NCBI GenBank assembly: GCA_017307755.1
Contig: JAFKGQ010000009.1
Span: 310,001 to 374,000 of the forward strand
Reading direction: 5' to 3'
Length of the DNA: 64,000 nt
DNA from: Chitinophagaceae bacterium
GTDB lineage: Bacteria; Bacteroidota; Bacteroidia; Chitinophagales; Chitinophagaceae
In this document: in pieces, positions 52,509 to 61,885 of the stretch
Position numbering within the stretch: position 1 is the stretch's first letter
Layout of the letters: each line of letters opens with the position of its first letter
Program-made: the position numbers and the translations under genes
The notes under the pieces: generated by a model
The model's input: the letters and a program-made list of their open reading frames with translations, nothing else
Told to the model about the DNA's origin: nothing
The model's database searches: none

Positions 52509-53384
52509 ATGAAGAAACTATTTATCCCGGTGTTGCTGGTGATGTTGTCTGTTTATTGCAAGGCGCAATATCCGGCTTTTTTCAAGGTGGGACATAGGGG
52601 CACCAGGGGACTTATGCCGGAGAATACCATACCTGCCATGGAGAAGGGGATCGAGGCAGGCGCTAACACGGTGGAACTGGATGTGCATATTTCCAGAGAC
52701 GGGCAGGTGTTGGTGTATCATGACGAGTCCTTTAATCCGGACTATACGAGCATGCCGGATGGAAGCGATATTCCAAAAGATCAGCGGAAGAAGTACACAT
52801 TCTACCAGATGGATTACCCGGAGATCAGAAAGTTTATCATTGGCAGGAAGGAGTACCCGGCCTTTCCACAGCAGCAGCGGACAGATTGTTATACACCCTT
52901 ATTGGGGGAGATGATCGATTCGGTGGAGGCGTTCACAAAGTCGCATCATCTGCCGGATGTATACTGGCTGGTGGAGATCAAGTCCAAGGAAAAGACGGAT
53001 GGGTTTGAACAGCCTGTGCCGGAAGAGTATGTAAAGATATTGCTGTCTGTGCTGGACTCAAAGCACCTGAGCAGGCGTCTTATCGTGCAATCTTTTGATA
53101 TGCGACCGTTGCAGGTGATCCACCGGCTGCGTCCTGATATCCAGTTGGGGTTCCTTACGGATGATAAGAACGCTTCATTTGATGAAAATATCGCAAAGCT
53201 GGGTTTTATCCCCGCCTTTTATAACCCGAACTATCGTCTTGTGACCCCAGCGTTAGTAAAGCAATGCCACGACAAAAAGATCCTCATTGAGCCGTGGACG
53301 GTGAATACACCGGAGAGTGTACAGCAAATAAAAGGCCTTGGTGTGGACGGGATCATCACTGATTACCCCAACCTGTTGAAGTAG
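52509..53384 (+). CDS. Glycerophosphodiester phosphodiesterase
   Basis: A 291-residue exported enzyme from the ATG at 52509, chosen for the signal peptide MKKLFIPVLLVMLSVYCKAQ. It hydrolyses glycerophosphodiesters to glycerol 3-phosphate plus an alcohol. The catalytic set is present: His29 in VGHRGTRG, Glu56 and Asp58 in TVELDVH, and His71 in VYHDESF. Downstream blocks include KSHHLPDVYWLVEIKSKEK and PWTVNTPESVQQI. As the last glycerol-operon gene it feeds phospholipid breakdown products to GlpD. A strong terminator follows. Confidence 0.9.
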   Translation: MKKLFIPVLLVMLSVYCKAQYPAFFKVGHRGTRGLMPENTIPAMEKGIEAGANTVELDVHISRDGQVLVYHDESFNPDYTSMPDGSDIPKDQRKKYTFYQMDYPEIRKFIIGRKEYPAFPQQQRTDCYTPLLGEMIDSVEAFTKSHHLPDVYWLVEIKSKEKTDGFEQPVPEEYVKILLSVLDSKHLSRRLIVQSFDMRPLQVIHRLRPDIQLGFLTDDKNASFDENIAKLGFIPAFYNPNYRLVTPALVKQCHDKKILIEPWTVNTPESVQQIKGLGVDGIITDYPNLLK

Positions 53385-53403
53385 GGGTAAAAAGAAGTAA
53401 TTT

Positions 53404-53437
53404 TGGGCCCGGCCATTTGGTTGGGCCTATTTTATTT
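53404..53437 (+). terminator. Intrinsic terminator of the glycerol operon
   Basis: GGCCCGGCC-ATTT-GGTTGGGCC (53406-53427) forms a 9-bp stem with two G-T pairs and is followed by TATTTTATTT. It lies 22 bp after the GDPD stop and separates this operon from alaS. Confidence 0.75.
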
Positions 53438-53458
53438 GAATAATATATTATTTGTTAA

Positions 53459-56119
53459 ATGATGACTTCCAGTGAAATTAGATCGACATATCTAAAGTTT
53501 TTTCAATCAAAGGGGCATTTGATCGTGCCTTCCGCGCCTTTGATCGCCAAGAACGATCCTACCCTGATGTTCAATAACTCGGGGATGGCCCAGTTCAAGG
53601 ATTATTTTTTGGGGAATGCCAAGCCGCCTTCGAAACGGATTGCGGATACGCAGCGTTGTCTCCGGGTGAGCGGGAAGCATAATGACCTGGAGGATGTGGG
53701 TTTTGATACCTATCATAATACCATGTTCGAGATGCTGGGTAACTGGTCATTTGGGGATTATTTTAAGGAGGATGCTTTAGCCTGGGCCTGGGAGCTGTTG
53801 ACGGAAGTATATAAGATATCGAAGGACAGGATCTATGTTTCTGTCTTTGGGGGAGATGAGAAGGAGAAGTTAGGGTTTGACAAGGAGGCTTTTGATATTT
53901 GGAAGAAGATCCTGGGGAGCGAGGACCGGATCATCATGGGATCGAAGAAAGATAATTTTTGGGAGATGGGGGATGTCGGCCCCTGCGGCCCCTGTTCCGA
54001 GATACACGTGGATGTGAGGGATGAGCGTGACGTCCTGAAGACGCCAGGTAAGGACCTTGTGAATAAGGATCATCCACAAGTCGTGGAGGTTTGGAATATC
54101 GTGTTTATGCAGTTCGAGCGGAAGGCTGACCGTTCGCTGGTGAACCTGCCTGAAAAGCATGTGGATACGGGTATGGGTTTCGAGCGATTGTGTATGGTGC
54201 TGCAAGGAAAGAAATCGAGCTATGACACGGATGTATTCCAGGGGTCGATCGCCTTACTGGAGGGAATGTCGGGCAAGAAATATACGAAGACGACAGACCC
54301 TTCGACGACTGCGCAGAACTACACGGATGTGGCTATGCGGGTGATCGCCGATCATATCAGGGCGGTGGCTTTTGCCATTGCGGACGGGCAGCTGCCTTCC
54401 AATGCCAAGGCCGGGTATGTGATCCGGCGGATCCTTCGTCGTGCTATCCGGTACGGATACTCATACCTGGACCTCCGTCAGCCATTTATGCATAAGCTGG
54501 TGCCTCTGCTGGCGGCCCAGTTTAAAGATGTCTTCCCGGAGCTGGACAAGCAGGCTGATTTTGTTGTAAGAGTGATCGAGGAAGAAGAAAAGTCCTTTTT
54601 GAATACATTGACGGGGGGATTGGATCGTCTGGAAAAAATATTTTCAGAAGCCGGCGGTGGTAAGGAAATTACGGGCAAGCAGGCGTTCGAGCTTTCGGAT
54701 ACCTATGGCTTTCCATTGGACCTCACGGAACTGATCGCTCGTGAGCATGGCTTTACCGTCGATGGTGCGGGATTTAACAAAGAGCTGGCCCTACAAAAGG
54801 AGCGTAGCCGGAAGGATGCTGTCAAGGAGTCTTCTGACTGGGTGGAGCTGGGACCTGTGGACGGGGTTGAATTCTTAGGATATGACAGTGACGAGGCTAC
54901 GGCTCAACTGATGAAATATCGTATGGTCAATACCAAGAAGGGGAAGGAATATCAGCTGGTGCTTGACAGGACGCCTTTTTATGCCGAGATGGGCGGACAG
55001 GTGGGTGATACGGGTGTATTTTCTTTTGACGGCGTGCAGGTGCGGATCAGCGATACCAAGAAGGAAGCGGGGCTGGTGATACATATTTCGACGGATAAGG
55101 TTTTGGATGAGTTGTTAAACGGTTTGTCAGAGTCTGTAAGTGTCATTGCGTCGATGGATAAAACGCGCCGTGCTGCTGTCGAGAACAATCATACTGCAAC
55201 GCATTTGTTGTTAGGCGCTTTGCGGAATGTATTGGGGGGACATGTGGTGCAACGGGGATCTTTTCTAAATGACGAGTTCCTGCGGTTTGACTTCTCTCAT
55301 TTTTCCAAAATGACCGATGAGGAAATAGCCCGTGTAGAAGACATCGTGAATGAGAAGATCCGGCAGGACATCGCGCTTGTGGTTTATCAGAACATGCCGT
55401 ACAACGATGCATTGAAGCTGGGCGCCACTGCTACTTTTGGAGAAAAATATGGAGAGTTCGTACGGGTGGTTGTATTCGACCCTGCATTCTCTATCGAGCT
55501 ATGCGGCGGCACGCATGTATCCGCAACGGGTAAGATCGGTCTGTTTAAAATATTGTCCGAGGGATCTGTATCCGCTGGTGTGCGGCGTATCGAGGCCGTT
55601 ACGGGAAGGAAGGCGTTGACATACGTGGATGGGTTTATCGGGCAGGTGAGACAGATAAAGGAGCTGGTGAAAGGCCAGGATGTGATCAAGTCCATCGAAG
55701 GGTTGTTGTTGGAGAAGGCTGAGCTGCAGAAAAAAGTGGAGTCGATGGAGCATCAGCAGGTGGAAGGGGTGCGGGCCCGCCTGTTGAAGGAGAAAAAGGG
55801 TGATTATGTCTCGACTGTCGTGGAGATACCCTCTTCAAATGCGTTGAAACAACTGGCGATGGAGCTTCGTAAAGAGATTGGATACGTTGTGTTGGGATCG
55901 GTGATCGATGGAAAGCCTATGATCGCCGTTGCTGTGAGTGACGAAGCGATCAAATCACACGGTCTTCATGCCGGACAAATAGTCAAGGAAGCCGCCAGGG
56001 AGATCGGCGGTACAGGTGGTGGTCAGCCTTCTTATGCAATGGGCGGAGGAACCCGTCCTGAGGGGTTGAAGGCTGCGGTGGAAAGCGCCAGGAGCTTTAT
56101 CGAGGAGAAGGTTGGTTGA
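53459..56119 (+). CDS. alaS: Alanine--tRNA ligase
   Basis: An 886-residue class II aminoacyl-tRNA synthetase that charges tRNA-Ala and edits mischarged Ser/Gly. The catalytic core has LIVPSAPLIAKNDPTLMFNN (early) and GPCGPCSEIHVD. The editing domain has the zinc/catalytic motifs HTATHLLLGALRNVLG and CGGTHVSATGKIG, and a C-terminal DHHA1-type domain follows. Two ATGs are adjacent (53459 and 53462). TTTG at 53451-53454 precedes the first by 4 nt. Its 3' end is antisense to the end of the secreted protein gene for 165 bp. Confidence 0.96.
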   Translation: MMTSSEIRSTYLKFFQSKGHLIVPSAPLIAKNDPTLMFNNSGMAQFKDYFLGNAKPPSKRIADTQRCLRVSGKHNDLEDVGFDTYHNTMFEMLGNWSFGDYFKEDALAWAWELLTEVYKISKDRIYVSVFGGDEKEKLGFDKEAFDIWKKILGSEDRIIMGSKKDNFWEMGDVGPCGPCSEIHVDVRDERDVLKTPGKDLVNKDHPQVVEVWNIVFMQFERKADRSLVNLPEKHVDTGMGFERLCMVLQGKKSSYDTDVFQGSIALLEGMSGKKYTKTTDPSTTAQNYTDVAMRVIADHIRAVAFAIADGQLPSNAKAGYVIRRILRRAIRYGYSYLDLRQPFMHKLVPLLAAQFKDVFPELDKQADFVVRVIEEEEKSFLNTLTGGLDRLEKIFSEAGGGKEITGKQAFELSDTYGFPLDLTELIAREHGFTVDGAGFNKELALQKERSRKDAVKESSDWVELGPVDGVEFLGYDSDEATAQLMKYRMVNTKKGKEYQLVLDRTPFYAEMGGQVGDTGVFSFDGVQVRISDTKKEAGLVIHISTDKVLDELLNGLSESVSVIASMDKTRRAAVENNHTATHLLLGALRNVLGGHVVQRGSFLNDEFLRFDFSHFSKMTDEEIARVEDIVNEKIRQDIALVVYQNMPYNDALKLGATATFGEKYGEFVRVVVFDPAFSIELCGGTHVSATGKIGLFKILSEGSVSAGVRRIEAVTGRKALTYVDGFIGQVRQIKELVKGQDVIKSIEGLLLEKAELQKKVESMEHQQVEGVRARLLKEKKGDYVSTVVEIPSSNALKQLAMELRKEIGYVVLGSVIDGKPMIAVAVSDEAIKSHGLHAGQIVKEAAREIGGTGGGQPSYAMGGGTRPEGLKAAVESARSFIEEKVG

Positions 56120-56827
56120 ATTGGGCCTGATTTTTTGTAAAACTTTTAGCAGTCGGGTCATTTTTTCATTGTGAGCATTCTGTTGCCCCTGGGTGCCGAA
56201 ATGCCTATTGATGACGGGCAGCATTTCTCTTTTTACTGCAATTTGGGCGTAATTCTTTATAGCGGGGTCGAGCTTCCCTTCCAGCACGATCTGCGCGAAG
56301 GCGACGCCGATGATGGCTTCGTCCTGGTTTACCAGGTAGGTGAGGCCCATGTTCTTTCCTCCATCGAGTATCAACTGGCGTATCTCTTCGTCGGTGAGCT
56401 TTTTTTTACCTGTGGGCAATGACGTGTTCTCCTGGTTTTGCTTGATTGCCCGTACTGTTTGTTCTACAGTGGCCGGGTCAGGATGAGAAGATGTACTTAT
56501 AAATACTTTTATTTTGGTGGTGTCCAGTTCGTCCCAGGCGAACTGAGGATATTGCCAGGAGGCGAGCAGTTCTTTCAGATAGGTGATGGGTGATCCGGAG
56601 CGGTGGTCTTTTCGCCAATTGTAGTAGCCATAGGCGGCATCGGAGCCTGCGTCACTGCCAAAAGGCGCTTCTTCTTCGATCTCACTCCAGAAAAAATTAT
56701 CTTTCATCAGGGGCTTGGCGTTAGGATGGGCGGTCTGCCAGGTGAATCTGAATTGTCGCTCCTGTTGGGCGGAGAGGGATGTACTGTAAATTGCCAGCAG
56801 CAGCAAGACCAGGCGGGAGTAGATCAT
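55955..56827 (-). CDS. Secreted protein of unknown function, 3' end running into alaS antisense
   Basis: A 290-residue exported protein from the ATG at 56827 (signal peptide MIYSRLVLLLLAIYSTSLSAQ); a longer frame from 56890 would overlap the divergent nucleotidyltransferase gene. Residues to about 235 look like a normal folded domain (KIKVFISTSSHPDPATVEQT; KLTDEEIRQLILDGGKNMGL; YAQIAVKREMLPVINRHFGT). From about residue 236 to the end the frame is antisense to the last 165 bp of alaS, and the composition (Leu/Ser/Arg/Thr rich) is that of a read-through. The natural stop may have been lost. I do not recognise the family. Confidence 0.5.
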   Translation of the reverse strand: MIYSRLVLLLLAIYSTSLSAQQERQFRFTWQTAHPNAKPLMKDNFFWSEIEEEAPFGSDAGSDAAYGYYNWRKDHRSGSPITYLKELLASWQYPQFAWDELDTTKIKVFISTSSHPDPATVEQTVRAIKQNQENTSLPTGKKKLTDEEIRQLILDGGKNMGLTYLVNQDEAIIGVAFAQIVLEGKLDPAIKNYAQIAVKREMLPVINRHFGTQGQQNAHNEKMTRLLKVLQKIRPNSTNLLLDKAPGAFHRSLQPLRTGSSAHCIRRLTTTCTADLPGGFLDYLSGMKTV

Positions 56828-56876
56828 GCCAGGGATATTTTTCTCAAGATACCTTTTATTTGGTATTTTGTAAAGC

Positions 56877-57632
56877 ATGGAAGAGATCATACGACGACAG
56901 ATAGAGAATATCGAAAAAGAACATAATGTAAGGATATTATACGCTTGTGAATCCGGCAGCCGGGCGTGGGGGTTTGCCTCTCCGGATAGCGACTATGACG
57001 TGCGGTTTATTTATGCGCAGGCTGCCAGCCATTATTTAAGTATCAGGGAGTGGAAAGATGTGATCGAACTACCCGTGAATGAACTCTTGGATATCAATGG
57101 ATGGGATATCCGGAAAGCCCTGCAGCTTTATCTGAGATCCAACGGCCCCTTGTATGAATGGTTACAGTCTCCCATCGTGTACAAAGAGGAAGATGAGCTT
57201 GCGGGGAAATTACGTAACCTGATGTCTTCCTATTTTTCTCACAGGGCCGGCTGTCATCATTATCTTTCTATGGCAAGAAATACCTTTGAGGGTGAATTGC
57301 AGGGAGAGAAAATAAAGTTGAAAAAATATTTTTATGCCCTGCGTCCTGCTCTTGCCTGCAGGTGGATCGTCGAAAAGCGATCGGTACCACCGATGGAATT
57401 TGGGATACTCAGAACATTGGTGATGGATAGCAATTGGCAAAAGGCGGTGGATGAGCTGTTGGTACAGAAGCGGTCGGCGAATGAGAAGGCGCTGGTAAGT
57501 CCTATACCTGTCCTGCAATACTGGATCGAGGAAACACTGACTCATTATAAGGAAAAGGGAGACGATATACCTGCGTTAAAAGGCGATCCGGAGGAATTGG
57601 ATAATATATTCCGTAAGTATATTGTATTATGA
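56877..57632 (+). CDS. RlaP/YcgL-type nucleotidyltransferase, first copy
   Basis: A 251-residue polymerase-beta-fold nucleotidyltransferase. The active site is CESGSRAWGFASPDSDYDVR (residues 24-43), with the Gly-Ser and the paired Asp39/Asp41 that bind metals and NTP. The C-terminal helical part has AGCHHYLSMARNTFEG and KKYFYALRPALACRWIVEKR, typical of COG3541. Such enzymes occur with RNA ligases in RNA-repair systems of phages and bacteria, but no ligase is present here. It starts 49 bp divergent from the secreted protein and overlaps the next gene by 4 bp (ATGA, 57629-57632). Confidence 0.8.
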   Translation: MEEIIRRQIENIEKEHNVRILYACESGSRAWGFASPDSDYDVRFIYAQAASHYLSIREWKDVIELPVNELLDINGWDIRKALQLYLRSNGPLYEWLQSPIVYKEEDELAGKLRNLMSSYFSHRAGCHHYLSMARNTFEGELQGEKIKLKKYFYALRPALACRWIVEKRSVPPMEFGILRTLVMDSNWQKAVDELLVQKRSANEKALVSPIPVLQYWIEETLTHYKEKGDDIPALKGDPEELDNIFRKYIVL

Positions 57633-58693
57633 CATTTGAACAGTTGATGCGTGAACCGCAGTATTTTCTATTAAAATGCGTCAGTGGCAGCAGAGCCTAC
57701 AATCTGGCATTGCCTACTTCCGATACAGATATTAAAGGCGTATTTGTTTTGCCGCAGGAGGAGCTCTATGGCTTGACCTATACCGAACAAGTGTCTAATT
57801 CCAGCAACGACGAGGTGTTCTTTGAAGCGGGGCGTTTTATCAGTCTGCTCTGTAAAAATAACCCTAATATCCTGGAACTTCTCAGCACGCCTGAAAAATG
57901 GGTGTTGTACCGGCACCCGCTGATGCAGCTTATAAAACCGGAAGACTATCTTTCCAAATTGTGTCTGGATACATTTGCCGGCTATGCGAAGACGCAGATA
58001 AAAAAGGCCCGGGGTCTGAATAAGAAGATACTCCGGACATTTGAAAAAGAACGCAAACAGGTATTGGATTTTTGTTATGTGGTCAAGGATAATGGCACGG
58101 TTCCGTTGAATGAATGGTTAAAAGATAACGGATTTGAGCAAAAGGATTGCGGATTGATAAACCTGACCCATTTCCGGGATGCTTATCTGGTCTTTCATCA
58201 GCCGGGGGGACAACTGAATGGGATCGTTTCATCCGCTGTTGCCAATGACGTGTCGCTTAGCTCTATCCCTAAGGACGAGCAGGCTTTGGCGGTAATGCAT
58301 TTTAATAAGGACGCTTACTCCATTTATTGCCGTGAATATAGAGAATACTGGCAATGGGTAGACGAGCGGAATGAGGAGCGGTACCAGAATACTATGTCTC
58401 ATGGCAAGAATTACGATTCGAAGAATATGATGCATACTTTCCGGCTGTTGAGCATGGCCGAAGAGATCGCTATACATCATAAAGTAGTGGTCCATCGTGA
58501 AGACAGGGATTTCCTGCTCCGCATCCGGTCAGGCGAATTTGAATATGAGGAGTTATTGAAAAACGTGGAAGAGAAGATGAACCGGATCGAGGAGCTGTAT
58601 GTTAAGGCTGATCTGCCGGATATGCCGGATGAAAGAGCTGCCGAGCGGCTATTGATCCGGATCAGGGAAGAGTTTTATGGGGCATTTAAATAA
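57629..58693 (+). CDS. RlaP/YcgL-type nucleotidyltransferase, second copy
   Basis: A 354-residue homologue of the gene just upstream. The active site is CVSGSRAYNLALPTSDTDIK (residues 17-36), with Asp32/Asp34, followed by GVFVLPQEELYGL. It has a longer C-terminus (NVEEKMNRIEELYVKADLPD), so the two are unlike copies and may work as a pair. The reaction is probably transfer of a nucleotide to RNA or protein; the target is not known. It ends 7 bp before the TrmO-like gene. Confidence 0.8.
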   Translation: MTFEQLMREPQYFLLKCVSGSRAYNLALPTSDTDIKGVFVLPQEELYGLTYTEQVSNSSNDEVFFEAGRFISLLCKNNPNILELLSTPEKWVLYRHPLMQLIKPEDYLSKLCLDTFAGYAKTQIKKARGLNKKILRTFEKERKQVLDFCYVVKDNGTVPLNEWLKDNGFEQKDCGLINLTHFRDAYLVFHQPGGQLNGIVSSAVANDVSLSSIPKDEQALAVMHFNKDAYSIYCREYREYWQWVDERNEERYQNTMSHGKNYDSKNMMHTFRLLSMAEEIAIHHKVVVHREDRDFLLRIRSGEFEYEELLKNVEEKMNRIEELYVKADLPDMPDERAAERLLIRIREEFYGAFK

Positions 58694-58700
58694 ATGAGTT

Positions 58701-59111
58701 ATGTCAATATATGCTTTAGAACCGATTGGTTTTATTCAATCGCCTGTAAAGGATCGCGAAGATGCGGCCAAACAAGGATATGAGGGTGCACCGGACGTAT
58801 GGCTGGTGGTGGATGAAAGATTTTCAAAGGCATTGGAAGGAACGTCGTTGGGGGACGAGGTTATATTGATCACCTGGTTTCACCAATCGAAACGGGATAT
58901 CCTTACTGTACATCCGCGAGGAGATAAGCGTAATCCGTTGACGGGTGTTTTTGCTACTCGCAGCCCGGACAGGCCAAATCCATTAGGGTTGCACCGGGTG
59001 AAGGTGCTGGAGATCAAGGGGACCTCTTTGAAGGTGGGGCCGCTGGAGGCGATAGACGGGACGCCTGTGGTGGATATCAAGCCTGTGCTGGAGGGGTCGG
59101 AGGATATGTGA
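58701..59111 (+). CDS. TrmO/TsaA-family tRNA methyltransferase
   Basis: A 136-residue single-domain protein. The family blocks EPIGFIQSPVKDREDAAKQG, TWFHQSKRDILTVHPRGDKR and FATRSPDRPNPLGLHRVKVL identify the TsaA/TrmO fold. E. coli TrmO methylates the t6A37 base of tRNA-Thr with S-adenosylmethionine; this protein lacks the C-terminal extension of that enzyme and is as short as archaeal members. It follows the two nucleotidyltransferases and alaS and supports a tRNA theme. Confidence 0.8.
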   Translation: MSIYALEPIGFIQSPVKDREDAAKQGYEGAPDVWLVVDERFSKALEGTSLGDEVILITWFHQSKRDILTVHPRGDKRNPLTGVFATRSPDRPNPLGLHRVKVLEIKGTSLKVGPLEAIDGTPVVDIKPVLEGSEDM

Positions 59112-59134
59112 TATTTCCGGTAGTGGAATGTGTT

Positions 59135-61765
59135 TTACGGAGACCATGTATAATCGTAGTGATAAGTACCGGAACCCAGCTGGTACCTTTCATTTTTCCC
59201 CGGCAGGACCAATATTGCCGTGGTGTTTGGGGGGATATCTACATCGAGGGTAAAACGGCCATTTGTGTATGTCCAGGATGAAGAGACGGAGCCATAGAGC
59301 GTTTCCAGGTGAGCACGGGCATAGGAGAGTCCGCCCCCGGGACGTGGGGTAAGGAGGATCTTTTTATAACCGGGTGCGGTATCGACGGGGTTGATACCTG
59401 CGATCACCTTGTACATCCAATCTCCTATGGCGCCGTAGGCATAATGATTGAATGAATTCATATTTGCCTGCTGGAGGCTGCCGTCGGGGCGTATGCCGTC
59501 CCATCTTTCCCAGATGGTGGTAGCTCCTTTTTTGACGGGATACAGCCAGGAGGGATAGGTTTGCTGCATGAGGAGCATATAGGCGACATCGTTATATCCA
59601 AATCTTGTGAGTACGTGACAGAGGTAAGGTGTACCGAGGAAGCCGGTGGTAAGGTGGTTGCCGTAGTCCTTTATATTTTGTACCAGGCGGGCGGCGGCCT
59701 GTGCGCGGAGGTTTTCGGGGAGCATATCGAATTGCAGGGCCAGGACATATGCGGTCTGGCTGCCGGATACCAGGCGGCCTTTGCGGGTGGTATATTCATC
59801 CATGAATGCGTCCCTGATCTTTTGCAGGAGCGTAGTGTATTCGCGGACATCCTCTGTTCTTCCGAGGACCCGGGCGGCATTTATCAGGAGCTGTGTCGAG
59901 TGAGCGTAGAACGTCTGGGCGATGAGGTGTTTGTCGGTGATGGCTGCCCGGCCGTCGTCGTCGGCGTCACCGGGAGTATAGAAGAGCCAGTCGCCGAAGT
60001 GATCTCCGGTATTCCACAAATTTTCGACCGTGTGGGCGCGGATATAGCCGACCCAGGCCTTCATGCTGGCGTATTGGTCGCGGAGGATGGCGGTATCGCC
60101 ATAGGCGAGGTAAATATTCCAGGGGGCGATGGTTGCTACGTCACTCCATCCGGCTGATGCATTGTCTTTTGGACGCAGGACGTTGGGAATGACGTAGGGC
60201 ACGGCGCCGTCGGGCAGTTGTTCGGAGCGCAGGTCAGCCAGCCATTTTGCATAAAAGGCTGCTACATTCATGTTAAAGGTTGCGGTTGCCGAAAAGGCTT
60301 GCGCGTCGCCTGTCCATCCCAGCCGCTCGTCCCTTTGGGGACAATCGGTGGGGATGTCTATAAAGTTCCCTTTTTGCCCCCATTGGATGTTGTGCTGCAA
60401 TTGATTGATGAGGGTGTCAGAGGTAGAGAAATCGCCGGTGACGTCCATGTCTGAATAAAGCGCAATGGCTTCTACGTTGCGGAGGTCCAGGGGGCCTTCG
60501 ACTTTTACATACCGGAATCCCTGGAAGGTGAAATGGGGTTCGAACCATTCGTTGTCTGTGCCTTTGGCGATGTAGGTGATCGTCTGCAGGGCGGAGCGAA
60601 GATTAGCTGTATAAAAGTTACCGTTGGGGTCGAGCACTTCGCCGTGGCGGAGCATGATGGTATCGCCTTTATGCCCGGACGTTCTGAAGCGGACCCATCC
60701 GACGAGGTTCTGTCCGAAGTCTATGACGGTTTCTCCTTTTGGTGTTTTGAGGATGGACAGGGGTTTGAAGACCTCGTGTTTTTTTACCAATGGAGCAATG
60801 GAGGCTATCAGGCGGGCGGCCGGGTCTGCTGTTCCTATTTTTACCGGTGTCCATTGTGTGTCATCATAACCAGGAGAGAGCCATCCTGTCCTTTCCTTTT
60901 GCGCATCATAACATTCTCCGTTGAAGAATTCTGAATAGCGGATGGGGCCATCGGCAGACCGCCATGTATCATCTGAAACGATGGTTTGACGGGTGTTGTC
61001 GGTGAAGGTTATTTCAAGCTGGAACAGCAGACCGGATGTGTGACCGTAAATATTCTTTTTGTCACGATAGGAGGGGCCGCGGTACCAACCATCTCCTACG
61101 ATGGCGGCTACTGTATTGGGGCCGGCAGTCAGCAGCGGGGTGACGTCGTAGACCTGGTATTGCAGACGTTGTCTGTAATTTGTCCAGCCGGGGGTGAAGA
61201 AAGCGTCGCCGACGCGTCGTCCGTTGATCCAGGCTTCGTAAAGACCGTGCGCGGTGATGTAGAGTCTGGCGGAGCTTATATTTTTCCCGATGGTGAAGGT
61301 CTTTCTGAAATGGGGTACGGGACCTTCGGTGCTATCGGGGTAGGAGGGGGTGATCCAGCTGGCGGACCAATCGTGGTCGTCAAGACCTGTCTCCCAATAA
61401 TTGACCGGGCTCCATTTTGATACGTGCCCGTGGTTGTCCCAGATACGTACCTGCCAGGCGTAGCGGGTGCGAGGCTGCAGTGCCGGGCCTTTATATTGAA
61501 CGTGTACGGATTGGCCGGAGGGAACTTTGGATGAGTTCCATACAGACCTGCCGCCTGCGGATACTTTTATCTCATATGCCGTCTGGAGGACGTCTTTTTC
61601 ACTGGAGGCGATCTTCCAGCAGAGGCGCACAGGTTGTGCCGCAGGGAGTCCGATGGGGTTGGAGGCGTATTCGCTCAGGAGGCTGGTGATGCGGACTGGT
61701 TGGGCGTTCAGCATCGTGGGAAGGAAGCCAAGAAAGCATAGGTAAAACGAAACGACAGGGTTCAT
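59135..61765 (-). CDS. Alpha-L-rhamnosidase, glycoside hydrolase family 78
   Basis: An 876-residue exported enzyme (signal peptide ending near MLNAQP). The order is an N-terminal Ig-like domain, a carbohydrate-binding beta domain (SSARLYITAHGLYEAWINGR; VAAIVGDGWYRGPSYRD), then the (alpha/alpha)6 barrel with DCPQRDERLGWTGDAQAFS (about residues 474-492) as the catalytic block, and a C-terminal beta domain (ATTIWERWDGIRPDG before it). It removes terminal L-rhamnose from plant glycans or glycosides. It is divergent from the DUF5107 gene. No dedicated SusC/D pair is adjacent. Confidence 0.9.
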   Translation of the reverse strand: MNPVVSFYLCFLGFLPTMLNAQPVRITSLLSEYASNPIGLPAAQPVRLCWKIASSEKDVLQTAYEIKVSAGGRSVWNSSKVPSGQSVHVQYKGPALQPRTRYAWQVRIWDNHGHVSKWSPVNYWETGLDDHDWSASWITPSYPDSTEGPVPHFRKTFTIGKNISSARLYITAHGLYEAWINGRRVGDAFFTPGWTNYRQRLQYQVYDVTPLLTAGPNTVAAIVGDGWYRGPSYRDKKNIYGHTSGLLFQLEITFTDNTRQTIVSDDTWRSADGPIRYSEFFNGECYDAQKERTGWLSPGYDDTQWTPVKIGTADPAARLIASIAPLVKKHEVFKPLSILKTPKGETVIDFGQNLVGWVRFRTSGHKGDTIMLRHGEVLDPNGNFYTANLRSALQTITYIAKGTDNEWFEPHFTFQGFRYVKVEGPLDLRNVEAIALYSDMDVTGDFSTSDTLINQLQHNIQWGQKGNFIDIPTDCPQRDERLGWTGDAQAFSATATFNMNVAAFYAKWLADLRSEQLPDGAVPYVIPNVLRPKDNASAGWSDVATIAPWNIYLAYGDTAILRDQYASMKAWVGYIRAHTVENLWNTGDHFGDWLFYTPGDADDDGRAAITDKHLIAQTFYAHSTQLLINAARVLGRTEDVREYTTLLQKIRDAFMDEYTTRKGRLVSGSQTAYVLALQFDMLPENLRAQAAARLVQNIKDYGNHLTTGFLGTPYLCHVLTRFGYNDVAYMLLMQQTYPSWLYPVKKGATTIWERWDGIRPDGSLQQANMNSFNHYAYGAIGDWMYKVIAGINPVDTAPGYKKILLTPRPGGGLSYARAHLETLYGSVSSSWTYTNGRFTLDVDIPPNTTAILVLPGKNERYQLGSGTYHYDYTWSP

Positions 61766-61873
61766 CCCTGCAAGTAATAATTTATTGTGGAAGGAGGGGG
61801 AGCGCCGATTGGCAATCTATTCCAATATATTAGCAATCGTCTTTTACGGTGTTCCCGGCGAGGGGGCAGGCTT

Positions 61874-61881
61874 TATATTTG
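61874..61881 (+). promoter_or_regulatory. -7 promoter element of the DUF5107 gene
   Basis: TATATTTG is an exact TAnnTTTG match and ends 4 nt before the ATG at 61886, the same spacing as at the ClC gene. No convincing -33 box was seen. Confidence 0.45.
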
Positions 61882-61885
61882 AGCT

